NCBI RefSeq assembly: GCF_900129585.1
Contig: NZ_FQWF01000003.1
Span: 186,001-250,000 of the forward strand
Reading direction: 5' to 3'
DNA: 64,000 bases
Source of the DNA: Flavobacterium micromati
GTDB taxonomy: Bacteria > Bacteroidota > Bacteroidia > Flavobacteriales > Flavobacteriaceae
In this document: positions 1 to 8,188 of the stretch, one piece after another
Numbering within the stretch: position 1 is the first letter of the stretch
How the letters are laid out: every line of letters begins with the position of its first letter
Made by a program: the position numbers and the translations under genes
The notes under the pieces: model-generated
Told to the model about the DNA's origin: nothing
Databases searched by the model: none
Seen by the model: only the letters and a program-made list of their open reading frames with translations

Positions 1-528
1 ATCGGGATGCATTAAACATTCTTCGGAAGTTAACAAAGTTCCTTTTCCGTTACTGTCAATTGCGCCACCCTCGACAATTACTGGTTTTCCTTTATACATC
101 ACTTGCGTAACAGGAATATTTAAGAAATTGCCAACTTTACTAGGAATAAATTTGTCTAATTGGATGTTTTTATATTTGGCCCAACCATTGAAATTAAAGT
201 TCAAAGCCTCTAGTTCATTCCCTTTTTTAACAATAATTGGTGCTGAATCGCGCATCCAACTCCGATTCGTTTTATGAACGATATAAGAAATATTTGAAAG
301 ATTAATTTGTGCTTTTTCCAGCATTGAATTTACTTTTTCTTCATGACTTTTATCAGCAACGATTAGAAAAACGGTTTCAAAAGTGGCTACTTTTTTAATA
401 AATTCTACAAAAGCCCATTGCACTGCTTCATATTTTCCGGGCCAATCATTACCATTGTGCGGAAAACAAAGTAAAATTCCTTGTTGCTTTTCCCATTCAG
501 CGGGGAATCTTCTGTTGTTTGTATCCAT
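1..528 (-). CDS. aguA: Agmatine deiminase, 3' end outside window
   Basis: Hydrolyses agmatine to N-carbamoylputrescine and ammonia in the cytoplasm. Only the first 176 codons are in the window; the gene runs off the left edge. The translation begins MDTNNRRFPAEWEKQ and carries family landmarks: CFPHNGNDWP near residue 21, WMRDSAPI near 90 (the conserved Asp of the porphyromonas-type peptidyl-arginine/agmatine deiminase fold), NFNGWAKY near 112, and GGAIDSNGKGTLL near 154. It starts two bases after the stop of aguB on the same strand, so the two are an operon for consecutive steps of putrescine synthesis. The catalytic Cys would lie beyond the edge. The family call is firm; agmatine rather than peptidyl-arginine as substrate is inferred from the neighbour. 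Confidence 0.9.
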   Translation of the reverse strand, partial: MDTNNRRFPAEWEKQQGILLCFPHNGNDWPGKYEAVQWAFVEFIKKVATFETVFLIVADKSHEEKVNSMLEKAQINLSNISYIVHKTNRSWMRDSAPIIVKKGNELEALNFNFNGWAKYKNIQLDKFIPSKVGNFLNIPVTQVMYKGKPVIVEGGAIDSNGKGTLLTSEECLMHPD

Positions 529-530
529 GA

Positions 531-1418
531 TCAATCTATTGCTCTTTTTGTAATATCTTCAAAAGCGTCTATTCTTCGGTCTCTAAAAAACGGCCAGTTC
601 TGGCGTACGTTTTCTTGTAAGTCTAAATCGACTTCGGCAATTAGGATTTCTTCTTTGTCGTGAGAGGCTTGCGCCAAAATTTCGCCTTGTGGTCCCGCAA
701 TAAACGATGCACCCCAAAACTGGATTCCATCTGTATCAGGTAAATATTGTTCTAAACCAATTCTATTTGCTGCGGCTACATAAACTCCGTTAGCAACTGC
801 ATGTCCTTTCATTACGTTCATCCAAGCACCGTATTGATTCTCGCCATATTGCTCTTTTTCTGCTGGATGCCAACCTATAGCTGTTGGGTAAAATAAAACT
901 TCGGCACCTTTCAATGCTGTAATTCGAGCCGCTTCTGGATACCACTGATCCCAGCAAATTAATGTTCCAATTTTTCCTTTCTGAGTTGGAATTGTTTTAA
1001 AACCTAAATCTCCAGGTGTAAAATAAAATTTTTCATAGAAATGAGGATCATCCGGAATGTGCATTTTACGGTATAATCCCGCTTCTGATCCATCGATGTC
1101 AATAATATAAGCACTATTGTGATAAATTCCAGCCATTCGTTTTTCAAAAAAAGGAACAATAATTACAACCCCCAACTCTTTTGCTAGAGCACTAAAAGCA
1201 ATGAATGAAGTGCTGTACAATGGTTCTGCTAATGCAAAATTATCGACATCTTCACTTTGGCAGAAGTAATGACTACTGTATAATTCAGGTAACGAAATTA
1301 CTTCTGCACCAAGATTTGCTGCGTCACGTACCCATTTTAAACATTTTTTAAGGTTGTTCTCAGCAACATCGTTTAAATTTAATTGAATGACTGCTATTTT
1401 GTATTTCTTATTTGGCAT
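531..1418 (-). CDS. aguB: N-carbamoylputrescine amidase
   Basis: Nitrilase-superfamily amidohydrolase that cleaves N-carbamoylputrescine to putrescine, CO2 and ammonia. The Glu-Lys-Cys triad is visible: Glu45 in LPEL, Lys in YRKMHIPDD near residue 120, and Cys in LICWDQWYPE near 159. The length is 295 residues, usual for AguB. I chose the ATG at 1418 (MPNKKYKIAVIQL) because family proteins begin there and the 39 residues upstream look non-coding; a TATTTTTG element lies about 20 bases upstream of this ATG. It is followed directly by aguA, giving the two-step agmatine-to-putrescine route in one transcript. Confidence 0.93.
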   Translation of the reverse strand: MPNKKYKIAVIQLNLNDVAENNLKKCLKWVRDAANLGAEVISLPELYSSHYFCQSEDVDNFALAEPLYSTSFIAFSALAKELGVVIIVPFFEKRMAGIYHNSAYIIDIDGSEAGLYRKMHIPDDPHFYEKFYFTPGDLGFKTIPTQKGKIGTLICWDQWYPEAARITALKGAEVLFYPTAIGWHPAEKEQYGENQYGAWMNVMKGHAVANGVYVAAANRIGLEQYLPDTDGIQFWGASFIAGPQGEILAQASHDKEEILIAEVDLDLQENVRQNWPFFRDRRIDAFEDITKRAID

Positions 1419-1716
1419 GACTAAAAATTTAGGTGCAAAAATAGTTATTTTAAAGAAGAGTAGAAAATAGTGAAACTGTGATTTATCGGTTTTATTTGGT
1501 GCACTTTGACATTTATTGATTTTGGTTGACATCAAGCCGCACAGAATTTAATTAATAAATAGTCAGAAGTACGTTTCCCAAAACTCGCATTAACAAACAT
1601 TAATAAAAAATTGGCAGAAATAAAAGTACCGGATTATATTTTTGCCTAAAATATTAGCAGTTGGAATGAACTTCGACCGCAATAATCCACTAAAATATTA
1701 ATAAATTATACAAATT
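1419..1716. other. Divergent intergenic region, aguB / small unknown gene
   Basis: No gene seen. It holds the presumed aguB promoter on the minus strand near 1438-1450 and the plus-strand promoter listed at 1611-1644. Confidence 0.6.
1611..1644 (+). promoter_or_regulatory. Bacteroidota-type promoter for the 1717 gene
   Basis: TTG at 1611-1613, a 23-base spacer, then TATTTTTG at 1637-1644, a full match to TAnnTTTG. It lies 72 bases before the ATG at 1717. Confidence 0.6.
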
Positions 1717-1998
1717 ATGACAACTGAATTCGAGATCGTTGATAAAGAGCATATTGCAATTCTTAAATTTCCGCAAACTGATGTTCTTAGTGATGATGAA
1801 GAAATAAAAACGAGATTAGGCGAAATCAACAGAGCTTTATCATTGGGAAATTTAGAGCATTCAAAATTAAAAATTTACTTTGAAGACTCTGAATCTAAGA
1901 AAGTTGTCGACACGACAGTTTGGGGAGTTACAGATAAAAATGTAATCCTAAAACAGGGCGTGCTGATTCCTATTCACAGAATTCATAAATTGTTCTAA
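1717..1998 (+). CDS. Small conserved hypothetical protein
   Basis: A 93-residue soluble protein with no signal peptide or membrane segment. It starts MTTEFEIVDKEH and is acidic in its first half, with basic and hydrophobic residues at the end (IPIHRIHKLF). I do not recognise a domain; the composition resembles small flavobacterial proteins of unknown function. It has its own consensus promoter and is followed by a perfect 9-bp hairpin, so it is probably transcribed alone. The reading frame is supported by these flanking signals rather than by homology. Confidence 0.65.
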   Translation: MTTEFEIVDKEHIAILKFPQTDVLSDDEEIKTRLGEINRALSLGNLEHSKLKIYFEDSESKKVVDTTVWGVTDKNVILKQGVLIPIHRIHKLF

Positions 1999-2048
1999 AT
2001 TTTTTATAAATAAAAATTTTTCAATAGAACTACAAATTCTAAATATAG

Positions 2049-2070
2049 TCACCAGCCCTTTGGCTGGTGA
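2049..2070 (+). terminator. Hairpin after the 1717 gene
   Basis: Perfect 9-bp inverted repeat, TCACCAGCC and GGCTGGTGA, around a CTTT loop, 50 bases after the stop. The following T-run is weak, so it may be a transcript-end or stability hairpin rather than a strong terminator. Confidence 0.55.
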
Positions 2071-2096
2071 TTTAGTTATAATAAAGAAGTTTATAA

Positions 2097-2225
2097 TTAA
2101 CTAAAAACTTCTGTTTGATTTCTAAAAAATAATTTTCCAAAAAAAGCGTCGATGAGAACAATGCATTCAGTAGTTGTTTTGCCGGATAATATTTCTTTTG
2201 ACATCTCATTTTAAAGATTTTACTA
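2097..2225 (-). pseudogene. Degenerate copy of the clpB 3' end
   Basis: Reading leftward, this segment aligns without gaps to the last codons of clpB (plus-strand 3180-3278): roughly 80% identity over about 98 bases. The frame is preserved for about 37 codons. It reads [15 protein letters not shown]... where clpB reads [15 protein letters not shown]..., and it ends FRNQTEVFS then a stop at 2097-2099, against FRNQSELF in clpB. Upstream of that stretch the frame is broken by a stop and similarity fades. It is in the same orientation as clpB, and the MntA/HepT pair lies between the two copies. It has no start codon of its own, so I call it a remnant rather than a gene. Confidence 0.8.
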
Positions 2226-2384
2226 AATGACTCTTTTCTAGGATTTGTATTAAATAGAGGATAATATTTTCACTAGTCCCGATTTTAATTTATAGAATCT
2301 TTTTGGAGTTTAAACGGCTGAATAAGTGCTAGCAGGAATTGATCATTGTGCATCGTTATTCGGATTTTCAAACACAATTTTAAT
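2226..2384. other. Spacer upstream of mntA
   Basis: Together with the hairpin and clpB remnant this completes the 398-base gap 1999-2396. Apart from the mntA -7 element at 2385 I see nothing in it. Confidence 0.5.
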
Positions 2385-2392
2385 TACATTTG
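2385..2392 (+). promoter_or_regulatory. -7 element immediately before mntA
   Basis: TACATTTG is a full match to TAnnTTTG and ends only four bases before the ATG at 2397. Transcription would start about 7 bases after it, at or within the start codon, which suggests a leaderless mRNA. No good TTG is seen 17-23 bases upstream. Confidence 0.5.
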
Positions 2393-2396
2393 TAGT

Positions 2397-2684
2397 ATGT
2401 TATCAAAAAGTCAATTACATATCATAATCGAAACTTTAAAACCCTATCATCCCAAAAAGATAGGATTGTTTGGCTCTGTGGCTAGAAATGAAGAAAACAT
2501 AGAAAGTGATATTGATATTCTTTTTTCTTTGCATAAACCTATTGGATTGTTTACGCTATCCAAAATTCATTTTGAGTTAGAAGAAAAATTACATAGAAAA
2601 GTAGATTTAATTTCTGAAAATGGCTTAAATAAATTTATCAAGGAAAAAGTATTAAAGGAAGTACGATATTTTTATGAAAACTGA
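2397..2684 (+). CDS. mntA: MNT-domain nucleotidyltransferase antitoxin (MntA type)
   Basis: Minimal nucleotidyltransferase of 95 residues. The signature GSx10DxD is exact: Gly26-Ser27, then ten residues to Asp38 and Asp40, with the third metal ligand probably Asp70 in KVDLI. In characterised MntA/HepT pairs this enzyme adds AMP to a tyrosine of the HEPN toxin and so silences it. I chose the ATG at 2397 (MLSKSQLHI) over an upstream in-frame ATG at 2346, because the -7 element at 2385 would lie inside a longer gene and family proteins begin near here. It overlaps hepT by 11 bases, so the two are translationally coupled. Confidence 0.9.
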   Translation: MLSKSQLHIIIETLKPYHPKKIGLFGSVARNEENIESDIDILFSLHKPIGLFTLSKIHFELEEKLHRKVDLISENGLNKFIKEKVLKEVRYFYEN

Positions 2685-3018
2685 AAAATATAAAATCTAT
2701 TTTCTTCATATCCTTGAAGCTATTGAAAAATTAGAGTTGGTTGCCAGTACAACAACAAAGGAAGAATTTTTAGAAGATTGGCTTAAACAAGATGCAGTTC
2801 TTAAAAATTTTATTGTAATTGGCGAAGCTATTGCGCAGATAGATGAAGAAATAAAACAAAAATTTCCTGATGTAGATTGGCGTGGAGCGAAATCCATGCG
2901 TAATTTTATTGTGCACGAATATTTTTCGGTTGATAATAGTTTTGTGTGGGAGACAATTTTTGAAACTATGCCTGATTTCAAAATTCAAATAAGCGATATT
3001 CTTAATTCGTTAAAATAA
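2674..3018 (+). CDS. hepT: HEPN-domain toxin (HepT, DUF86)
   Basis: All-helical HEPN ribonuclease of 114 residues, partner of the MNT gene upstream. The catalytic Rx4H motif is Arg76-His81 within RNFIVHEYF. Tyr83 gives the full Rx4HxY pattern, Tyr being the residue AMPylated by MntA in characterised systems. Both the RNase active site and the modification site look intact, so the pair should be functional. The gene begins inside mntA (11-base overlap). No terminator is obvious downstream before the convergent clpB. The pair is a small mobile-type module, and its placement between two clpB 3' ends supports insertion. Confidence 0.92.
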   Translation: MKTEKYKIYFLHILEAIEKLELVASTTTKEEFLEDWLKQDAVLKNFIVIGEAIAQIDEEIKQKFPDVDWRGAKSMRNFIVHEYFSVDNSFVWETIFETMPDFKIQISDILNSLK

Positions 3019-3165
3019 AAAAAAAGCAACATTAATATTACAAATTAGCACAAAGTATATTCGGAGTCAGTAAATTTATTTAAAATCTTTTTATGTCCTT
3101 GATTACACTTTGCGCTTCTGTTTTTATTCAAAATTGTATACTTTCCGTTTAAAAGTGGTGCAATT

Positions 3166-5778
3166 TTAGAACAACTCGCTTTGATTTCTAAAAACTAATT
3201 TTCCGTCAAAGGCGTCGATGAGAACAATGCTGTCTGTTGTAATTTTCCCTGAAAGAATTTCTTTCGATAATTCATTTAAAATATCCCTTTGAATCACGCG
3301 CTTAACTGGTCTTGCTCCAAATTGTGGATCGTAACCTTTTTCAGATAAATATGCAATGGCTTCTGGAGTCGCACCCATTGATATTCCTTGTAATGCAAGC
3401 ATTTTTGTTACACTTTTCAGTTGGAGTTCTACGATTTTAGCTATATTTTCTGTCGTAAGAGGTGTAAACATTACAATTTCATCAATTCGATTGATAAATT
3501 CAGGTCGGACGGTTTGCTTTAAAAGTGCTAATACTTCGACTTTTGCCGCCTCGATAGCCGCTTCGACGTTTCCTTTCATCCCGAAGTCTCGGGAATCAAA
3601 TTTCTCTTGAATAATTTGGCTTCCCATATTAGAAGTCATAATAATAATAGTGTTTTTAAAATCAGCCAATCGACCTTTATTGTCTGTCAATCTTCCTTCG
3701 TCTAATACTTGCAACAAGATATTGAACGTATCAGGATGTGCTTTTTCAATTTCATCAAGCAAAATCACTGAATAGGGTTTTCTGCGCACGGCTTCTGTTA
3801 GTTGTCCGCCTTCGTCATAACCTACATATCCGGGAGGCGCCCCCACTAATCGGCTTACGCTATGACGCTCCTGATATTCACTCATATCAATACGAGTCAT
3901 CGCATTTTCATCGTCAAATAAATATTCGGCTAAGGCTTTTGCTAATTCCGTTTTTCCTACTCCTGTTGTTCCAAGGAAAAGAAATGTTCCCACTGGTTTT
4001 TTCATGTCCTGTAAACCAGCTCGACTTCGGCGTACAGCATCACTGACAGCCTGAATTGCTTCTTCCTGACCTACAACGCGATGATGTAATTCGTCCTCTA
4101 ATTTTAGAAGTTTTTCTCGTTCTCCTTGTAGCATTTTCATTACTGGAATCCCTGTCCATTTGGCAACGACCTCTGCAATATCCTCTCGAGTAACTTCCTC
4201 TTTTATTAACGAAGTTCCTGACTGATTTTCTTGCAATTGTTTGACAAGTACTTCTAATCTTTCTTGTGCTTCTTTAATTTTTCCGTATCGAATTTCGGCT
4301 ACTTTTCCATAATCGCCATCTCGTTCGGCGCGCTCTGCTTCATATTTAAAATCTTCAATTTCTGTTTTTACGGCTTGGATATTATCAACTACATCTTTCT
4401 CTGATTTCCATTTGGCATAAATTTCGTTGCGATCTTCCTTAAGATTTGCCAAATCCATTCCCAAAATTTTGAGTTTACTTTCGTCTTTTTCACGTTTAAT
4501 AGCTTCAATTTCAATTTCTAACTGCATGATTTTTCGATCTAAAACATCGAGTTCTTCAGGTTTGGAGTTTATTTCCATACGCAGTTTTGAAGCGGCTTCA
4601 TCCATTAAATCAATCGCTTTGTCTGGTAGAAAACGATTAGTAATATAGCGTTGTGACAATTCAACTGCGGCAATAATCGCATCATCTTTAATCTGAACTT
4701 TGTGATGTGTTTCATATTTTTCTTTAATTCCGCGCAATATTGAAATAGCACTTTCAGTATCTGGTTCCACAACTACTATTTTTTGGAAACGTCTTTCAAG
4801 AGCTTTATCTTTTTCAAAATATTTTTGGTATTCATCTAATGTTGTAGCTCCAATTGCACGAAGTTCGCCACGAGCCAAAGCAGGCTTTAAGATATTAGCT
4901 GCATCCATTGCACCTTCGCCACCACCAGCACCCACTAAAGTATGAATTTCGTCAATGAATAAAACAATATCTCCTTCGGCAGAAGTAACTTCTTTTACCA
5001 CTGCTTTTAAACGCTCTTCAAATTCTCCTTTGTATTTGGCACCAGCAATTAGCGCTCCCATATCAAGAGAATAAACAATTTTATCTTTTAAATTATCAGG
5101 AACATCACCATCAACAATTCTATGTGCTAATCCTTCTGCGATGGCCGTTTTCCCTACACCTGGTTCGCCCACTAGCATTGGGTTGTTTTTTGTTCTACGC
5201 GTGAGGATTTGTAACACTCTTCTAATTTCTTCATCACGCCCAATGACTGGATCAAGTTTACCAGCGCGAGCTAGTTCATTCAAGTTTTTAGCATACTTGT
5301 TTAAGGAATTATACGTTTCTTCTGCAGATGCGGATGTCACACGCTCTCCTTTTCGCAATTCTTCAATAGCAGCTTTCAACCCTTTTCCAGTCACTCCTTG
5401 ATCTTTTAAAATTTGTGCTGCTTTAGTTTTGGAATCAAAAATGGCTAAAATTAAGTGCTCGATCGAAACGAATTCATCGTTCATTTTTTTAGCAATTATT
5501 TCCGCTTCATTAAGTGTTGTATTTGCTGTTCTTGAAAGCATTAATTCGCCACCAGAAACTTTTGGAAAACTTTGAATAGTACTATCCAATATTTGGATAA
5601 ATAGCGGAACATTTACATTCAGCTTTTTTAGGATAAAAGGGGCAACATTTTCGTCAACCTCAAAAATGGCCTTAAAAATATGTTCATTTTCTATTTGCTG
5701 CTGATCGTGGCTTTGCGCCAATTGTTGCGAAAGTTGTATTGCTTCCTGTGACTTTATTGTAAATTTATTTATGTTCAT
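3166..5778 (-). CDS. clpB: ATP-dependent disaggregase ClpB
   Basis: Hexameric AAA+ chaperone that rescues aggregated proteins with DnaK. It is full length at 870 residues. The order is the N-domain double Clp repeat (1-150), NBD1 with Walker A GEPGVGKT near 203 and Walker [10 protein letters not shown], the coiled-coil M-domain (about 400-530), then NBD2 with GTTGVGKT near 603 and Walker [14 protein letters not shown]. The C-terminus ends RNQSELF. It is convergent with hepT and divergent from ytxJ. A GACAA-A-TTGTC palindrome lies about 75 bases upstream of the start and may be the stress-control site. The 3' end has a degenerate partner at 2097-2225. Confidence 0.97.
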   Translation of the reverse strand: MNINKFTIKSQEAIQLSQQLAQSHDQQQIENEHIFKAIFEVDENVAPFILKKLNVNVPLFIQILDSTIQSFPKVSGGELMLSRTANTTLNEAEIIAKKMNDEFVSIEHLILAIFDSKTKAAQILKDQGVTGKGLKAAIEELRKGERVTSASAEETYNSLNKYAKNLNELARAGKLDPVIGRDEEIRRVLQILTRRTKNNPMLVGEPGVGKTAIAEGLAHRIVDGDVPDNLKDKIVYSLDMGALIAGAKYKGEFEERLKAVVKEVTSAEGDIVLFIDEIHTLVGAGGGEGAMDAANILKPALARGELRAIGATTLDEYQKYFEKDKALERRFQKIVVVEPDTESAISILRGIKEKYETHHKVQIKDDAIIAAVELSQRYITNRFLPDKAIDLMDEAASKLRMEINSKPEELDVLDRKIMQLEIEIEAIKREKDESKLKILGMDLANLKEDRNEIYAKWKSEKDVVDNIQAVKTEIEDFKYEAERAERDGDYGKVAEIRYGKIKEAQERLEVLVKQLQENQSGTSLIKEEVTREDIAEVVAKWTGIPVMKMLQGEREKLLKLEDELHHRVVGQEEAIQAVSDAVRRSRAGLQDMKKPVGTFLFLGTTGVGKTELAKALAEYLFDDENAMTRIDMSEYQERHSVSRLVGAPPGYVGYDEGGQLTEAVRRKPYSVILLDEIEKAHPDTFNILLQVLDEGRLTDNKGRLADFKNTIIIMTSNMGSQIIQEKFDSRDFGMKGNVEAAIEAAKVEVLALLKQTVRPEFINRIDEIVMFTPLTTENIAKIVELQLKSVTKMLALQGISMGATPEAIAYLSEKGYDPQFGARPVKRVIQRDILNELSKEILSGKITTDSIVLIDAFDGKLVFRNQSELF

Positions 5779-5848
5779 GATTTTAATTGTTTCGTTAATT
5801 GATTAACTTTGAAAATTAATGTTCAATATATATTCCATCACAACAGTA

Positions 5849-5863
5849 CAGACAAATTGTCAG
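5849..5863. promoter_or_regulatory. Palindrome in the clpB/ytxJ divergent region
   Basis: GACAA-A-TTGTC at 5851-5861 is a perfect 11-base palindrome with an extra matching pair at 5849 and 5863. It sits 73-85 bases upstream of the clpB start and about 60 bases before ytxJ, so it could serve either. That it binds a heat-shock or stress regulator is a guess from position. Confidence 0.35.
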
Positions 5864-5919
5864 AATTTAGATGATTGTTATCATTTATTAATGTCGAATT
5901 GTCTTAAAATAAAACAATT

Positions 5920-6309
5920 ATGAGTTTTTTTAAAAACATTTTTTCTGGTTCTAGCGAAACAGGAATAAACGAAAATAAGTGCAACTGGACTGAATTAACT
6001 GATTTAGGGCAATTGAATGAAATTATCACTTTATCAAATGAAAAACCGGTAGCTATTTTTAAACACAGTACACGCTGCAGTGTAAGTAGAATGGCTTTGA
6101 AACAGTTTGAGAAGGAGTTTAATATCGCAGATAAAGTTACTCTTTATTTTTTAGACCTGATTGAAAACAGAGCTATATCTAATGAAATTGCAACACGGTT
6201 TAATGTTGCGCATCAATCACCACAGTTACTTTTAATAAAAGAAGGAAAAGCAATTTACCACGTTTCTCACAGTGATATTGACGCCGAGGTTTTGAAAGAT
6301 AAAGTATAG
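5920..6309 (+). CDS. ytxJ: Bacillithiol-system redox protein YtxJ
   Basis: A monothiol bacilliredoxin-like protein of the thioredoxin fold, 129 residues. It removes bacillithiol from, or otherwise controls, protein thiols in bacteria that make bacillithiol, as many Bacteroidota do. The active-site region is FKHSTRCSVSRMAL, with one cysteine near residue 53 where two-cysteine thioredoxins have CxxC. The cis-proline region is QSPQLLLIKEG. It starts MSFFKNIF with no signal peptide, so it is cytoplasmic. It is divergent from clpB and 428 bases before the ergothioneine cluster; all are linked to thiol or protein stress, though not demonstrably co-regulated. Confidence 0.88.
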   Translation: MSFFKNIFSGSSETGINENKCNWTELTDLGQLNEIITLSNEKPVAIFKHSTRCSVSRMALKQFEKEFNIADKVTLYFLDLIENRAISNEIATRFNVAHQSPQLLLIKEGKAIYHVSHSDIDAEVLKDKV

Positions 6310-6737
6310 TTCTTAAAAACTGTAGCCAGCTTGCCACGAGTTTATTAATTATTTATTAATTTCTAATCCCGTGGCTTTTTCTATTACAAAAGCTATAATT
6401 TTATCTGTTTGTTTTGTTTTTAATCCGTTTCTAAAATTACTTTTTTTGCTTTTTACAACTGTTCTTCTCCTTCAATAGCTTTTTTATTTTAGTTAAAATT
6501 ACAAAACCATTTCATCTTTATATTTTCAAATACTTACTCAAAATTTTTCATTTTCATTTTGTTTTCGAAAACTTATTGTTTTGATACCTCATTCTACGTT
6601 TTCTTAATTGTTTCATAATGGTTGATCAAAATATCTTAATCGTAATTATATAAAAAAAATCTTTAAAAATATAATTTTTAAGAAAATTCATTTACCTAAC
6701 TTACGCAATATTAAGTTTATACATAATTTAATTGAGT
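6310..6737. other. Intergenic region ytxJ-egtB
   Basis: No gene seen. GCCACG at 6333 and CGTGGC at 6370, the latter followed by TTTTTCT, could form a long-loop terminator for ytxJ. The rest is very AT-rich. TAAGTTTA at 6712-6719 is one mismatch from a -7 element and may start the ergothioneine transcript. Confidence 0.45.
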
Positions 6738-7877
6738 ATGGGTGACCGTTTTTTAAAAATTAGAGAAAATTCAGAACAGCTTTGTAAACCTTTAATGATC
6801 GAAGATTATTCGCTTCAAGCGAGTGAATTTGTATCTCCGCCAAAGTGGCATTTAGCGCATTCCACTTGGTTTTGGGAAGAATTTGTGTTGACAAAATATG
6901 TCGAAAACTATGTTCTTTACAATGAGGATTTTCATTTTTTATATAACAGTTATTACAATAATGTTGGTAAACGTGTTTTGCGTCCAGCGAGAGGTTTAAT
7001 GTCTAGGCCTACGGTTGCTGAAGTTTATAAGTATAGAAAATATGTTACTGCTGCTGTAATTGCTTTTTTAAATACAAATCCAAAGAAAGAGATTTTAGAT
7101 ATTATTGAAATTGGTATCAATCATGAAGAACAGCATCAAGAACTTTTGGTTTACGACATTAAATATATCTTAGGAAATCAGCCTACCTTTCCTGTATATC
7201 AAGATAGTTTTAAAACTAAAGTTATATCGCATGCAGCTGGTTTTATCAAGATTGACGCAGGTTTGTATCAAATAGGTCATCAAGGAAATGGTTTTTGTTT
7301 TGATAATGAATTAGAGAGTCATAAAGTGTATGTAAATGATTTTGAAATTAGTAATACGCTAGTTACCAATCAAGAATATTTAGATTTTATTTTGGCTGGA
7401 GGCTATGGAAATTTTAATTTTTGGCACGATGACGGTTGGAGTTGGATAAATAGTAATAAAATTGAAGCGCCACTATATTGGTACAAAATAGAGAGTGAAT
7501 GGTGGAATTATACTTTAAATGGTTTAGAGAAAGTAGTTCTTGATTTACCTGTGATGCACATTAGTTTTTATGAAGCTTTTGCATACAGCGAATGGAAAGG
7601 CTGCCGTTTACCAACCGAATTTGAGTGGGAAATTGCAAGTGATAAATTCCAGTGGGGACAATTGTGGGAATGGACAAATAGTGCCTACTTAGCTTACCCA
7701 GGATTTAGTAAATCACCCGGCGCGCTTGGAGAATACAACGGTAAGTTTATGATTAATCAAATGATCCTTCGAGGAGCATCGGTAGCAACTCCAGAAGGAC
7801 ATAGTCGAAAAACATATCGCAACTTTTTTCCTCCAGATATGCGTTGGCAATTTGGCGGGTTGAGACTAGTAAAATAA
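6738..7877 (+). CDS. egtB: Sulfoxide synthase EgtB (hercynine oxygenase)
   Basis: Non-haem iron enzyme that couples hercynine to a thiol donor and oxygen, giving the sulfoxide precursor of ergothioneine. The N-terminal DinB-like half supplies the iron ligands: His41 in WHLAH, then His129 and His133 in HEEQHQE (HX3HXE). The C-terminal half is an FGE-sulfatase domain with CRLPTEFEWE and the typical EgtB ending GEYNGKFM...RNFFPPDMRWQFGGLRL. Its 379 residues fit a single EgtB without the methyltransferase domain of OvoA. A TTG six bases upstream could also start it. No egtA or egtC is nearby, so a cysteine-using (type II) EgtB is inferred. Confidence 0.92.
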   Translation: MGDRFLKIRENSEQLCKPLMIEDYSLQASEFVSPPKWHLAHSTWFWEEFVLTKYVENYVLYNEDFHFLYNSYYNNVGKRVLRPARGLMSRPTVAEVYKYRKYVTAAVIAFLNTNPKKEILDIIEIGINHEEQHQELLVYDIKYILGNQPTFPVYQDSFKTKVISHAAGFIKIDAGLYQIGHQGNGFCFDNELESHKVYVNDFEISNTLVTNQEYLDFILAGGYGNFNFWHDDGWSWINSNKIEAPLYWYKIESEWWNYTLNGLEKVVLDLPVMHISFYEAFAYSEWKGCRLPTEFEWEIASDKFQWGQLWEWTNSAYLAYPGFSKSPGALGEYNGKFMINQMILRGASVATPEGHSRKTYRNFFPPDMRWQFGGLRLVK

Positions 7878-7892
7878 TTAAAAATCAATATT

Positions 7893-8174
7893 ATGAAAGC
7901 AATATTTAACAAAGTAGTGATTGCTCAAAGTGAGCATCCTGTGGTGATAGAAGGAAATTATTATTTTCCGCTAGAAAGTGTCAATATTGATTATTTGAGC
8001 GAAACGAGTCATCATTCGACTTGCCCATGGAAAGGAGAAGCTTCTTATTACACTGTAAAAGTTAATGATGAAATTAGTGAAAACGCGGCTTGGTTTTATA
8101 AAAATCCTAAAGATGCGGCTAAGGAAATAAAGAATCATGTAGCATTCTGGAAAAACGTTTCGGTTGAAAAATAA
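7893..8174 (+). CDS. DUF427 domain protein
   Basis: A 93-residue single-domain protein of the DUF427 family: a short beta-rich start (MKAIFNKVVIAQS), the central CPWKGEASYYTV motif, and NAAWFYKNPKDAAKEIKNHVAFW near the end. Its biochemical role is not established. It has no signal peptide. It lies 15 bases after egtB and 14 before the reductase gene, so it belongs to the same transcript. Its presence between ergothioneine enzymes hints at a redox or metabolite-binding accessory role; that is inference from context only. Confidence 0.85.
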   Translation: MKAIFNKVVIAQSEHPVVIEGNYYFPLESVNIDYLSETSHHSTCPWKGEASYYTVKVNDEISENAAWFYKNPKDAAKEIKNHVAFWKNVSVEK

Positions 8175-8188
8175 ATTTTTAATTTATA

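Noticed and set aside
1419-1535. N-terminal extension of aguB
   Set aside because: The 39 extra residues do not match the family and cover the likely promoter.
6738-7877. OvoA (ovothiol synthase)
   Set aside because: Lacks the C-terminal methyltransferase domain; a separate EgtD is present, so EgtB is favoured.
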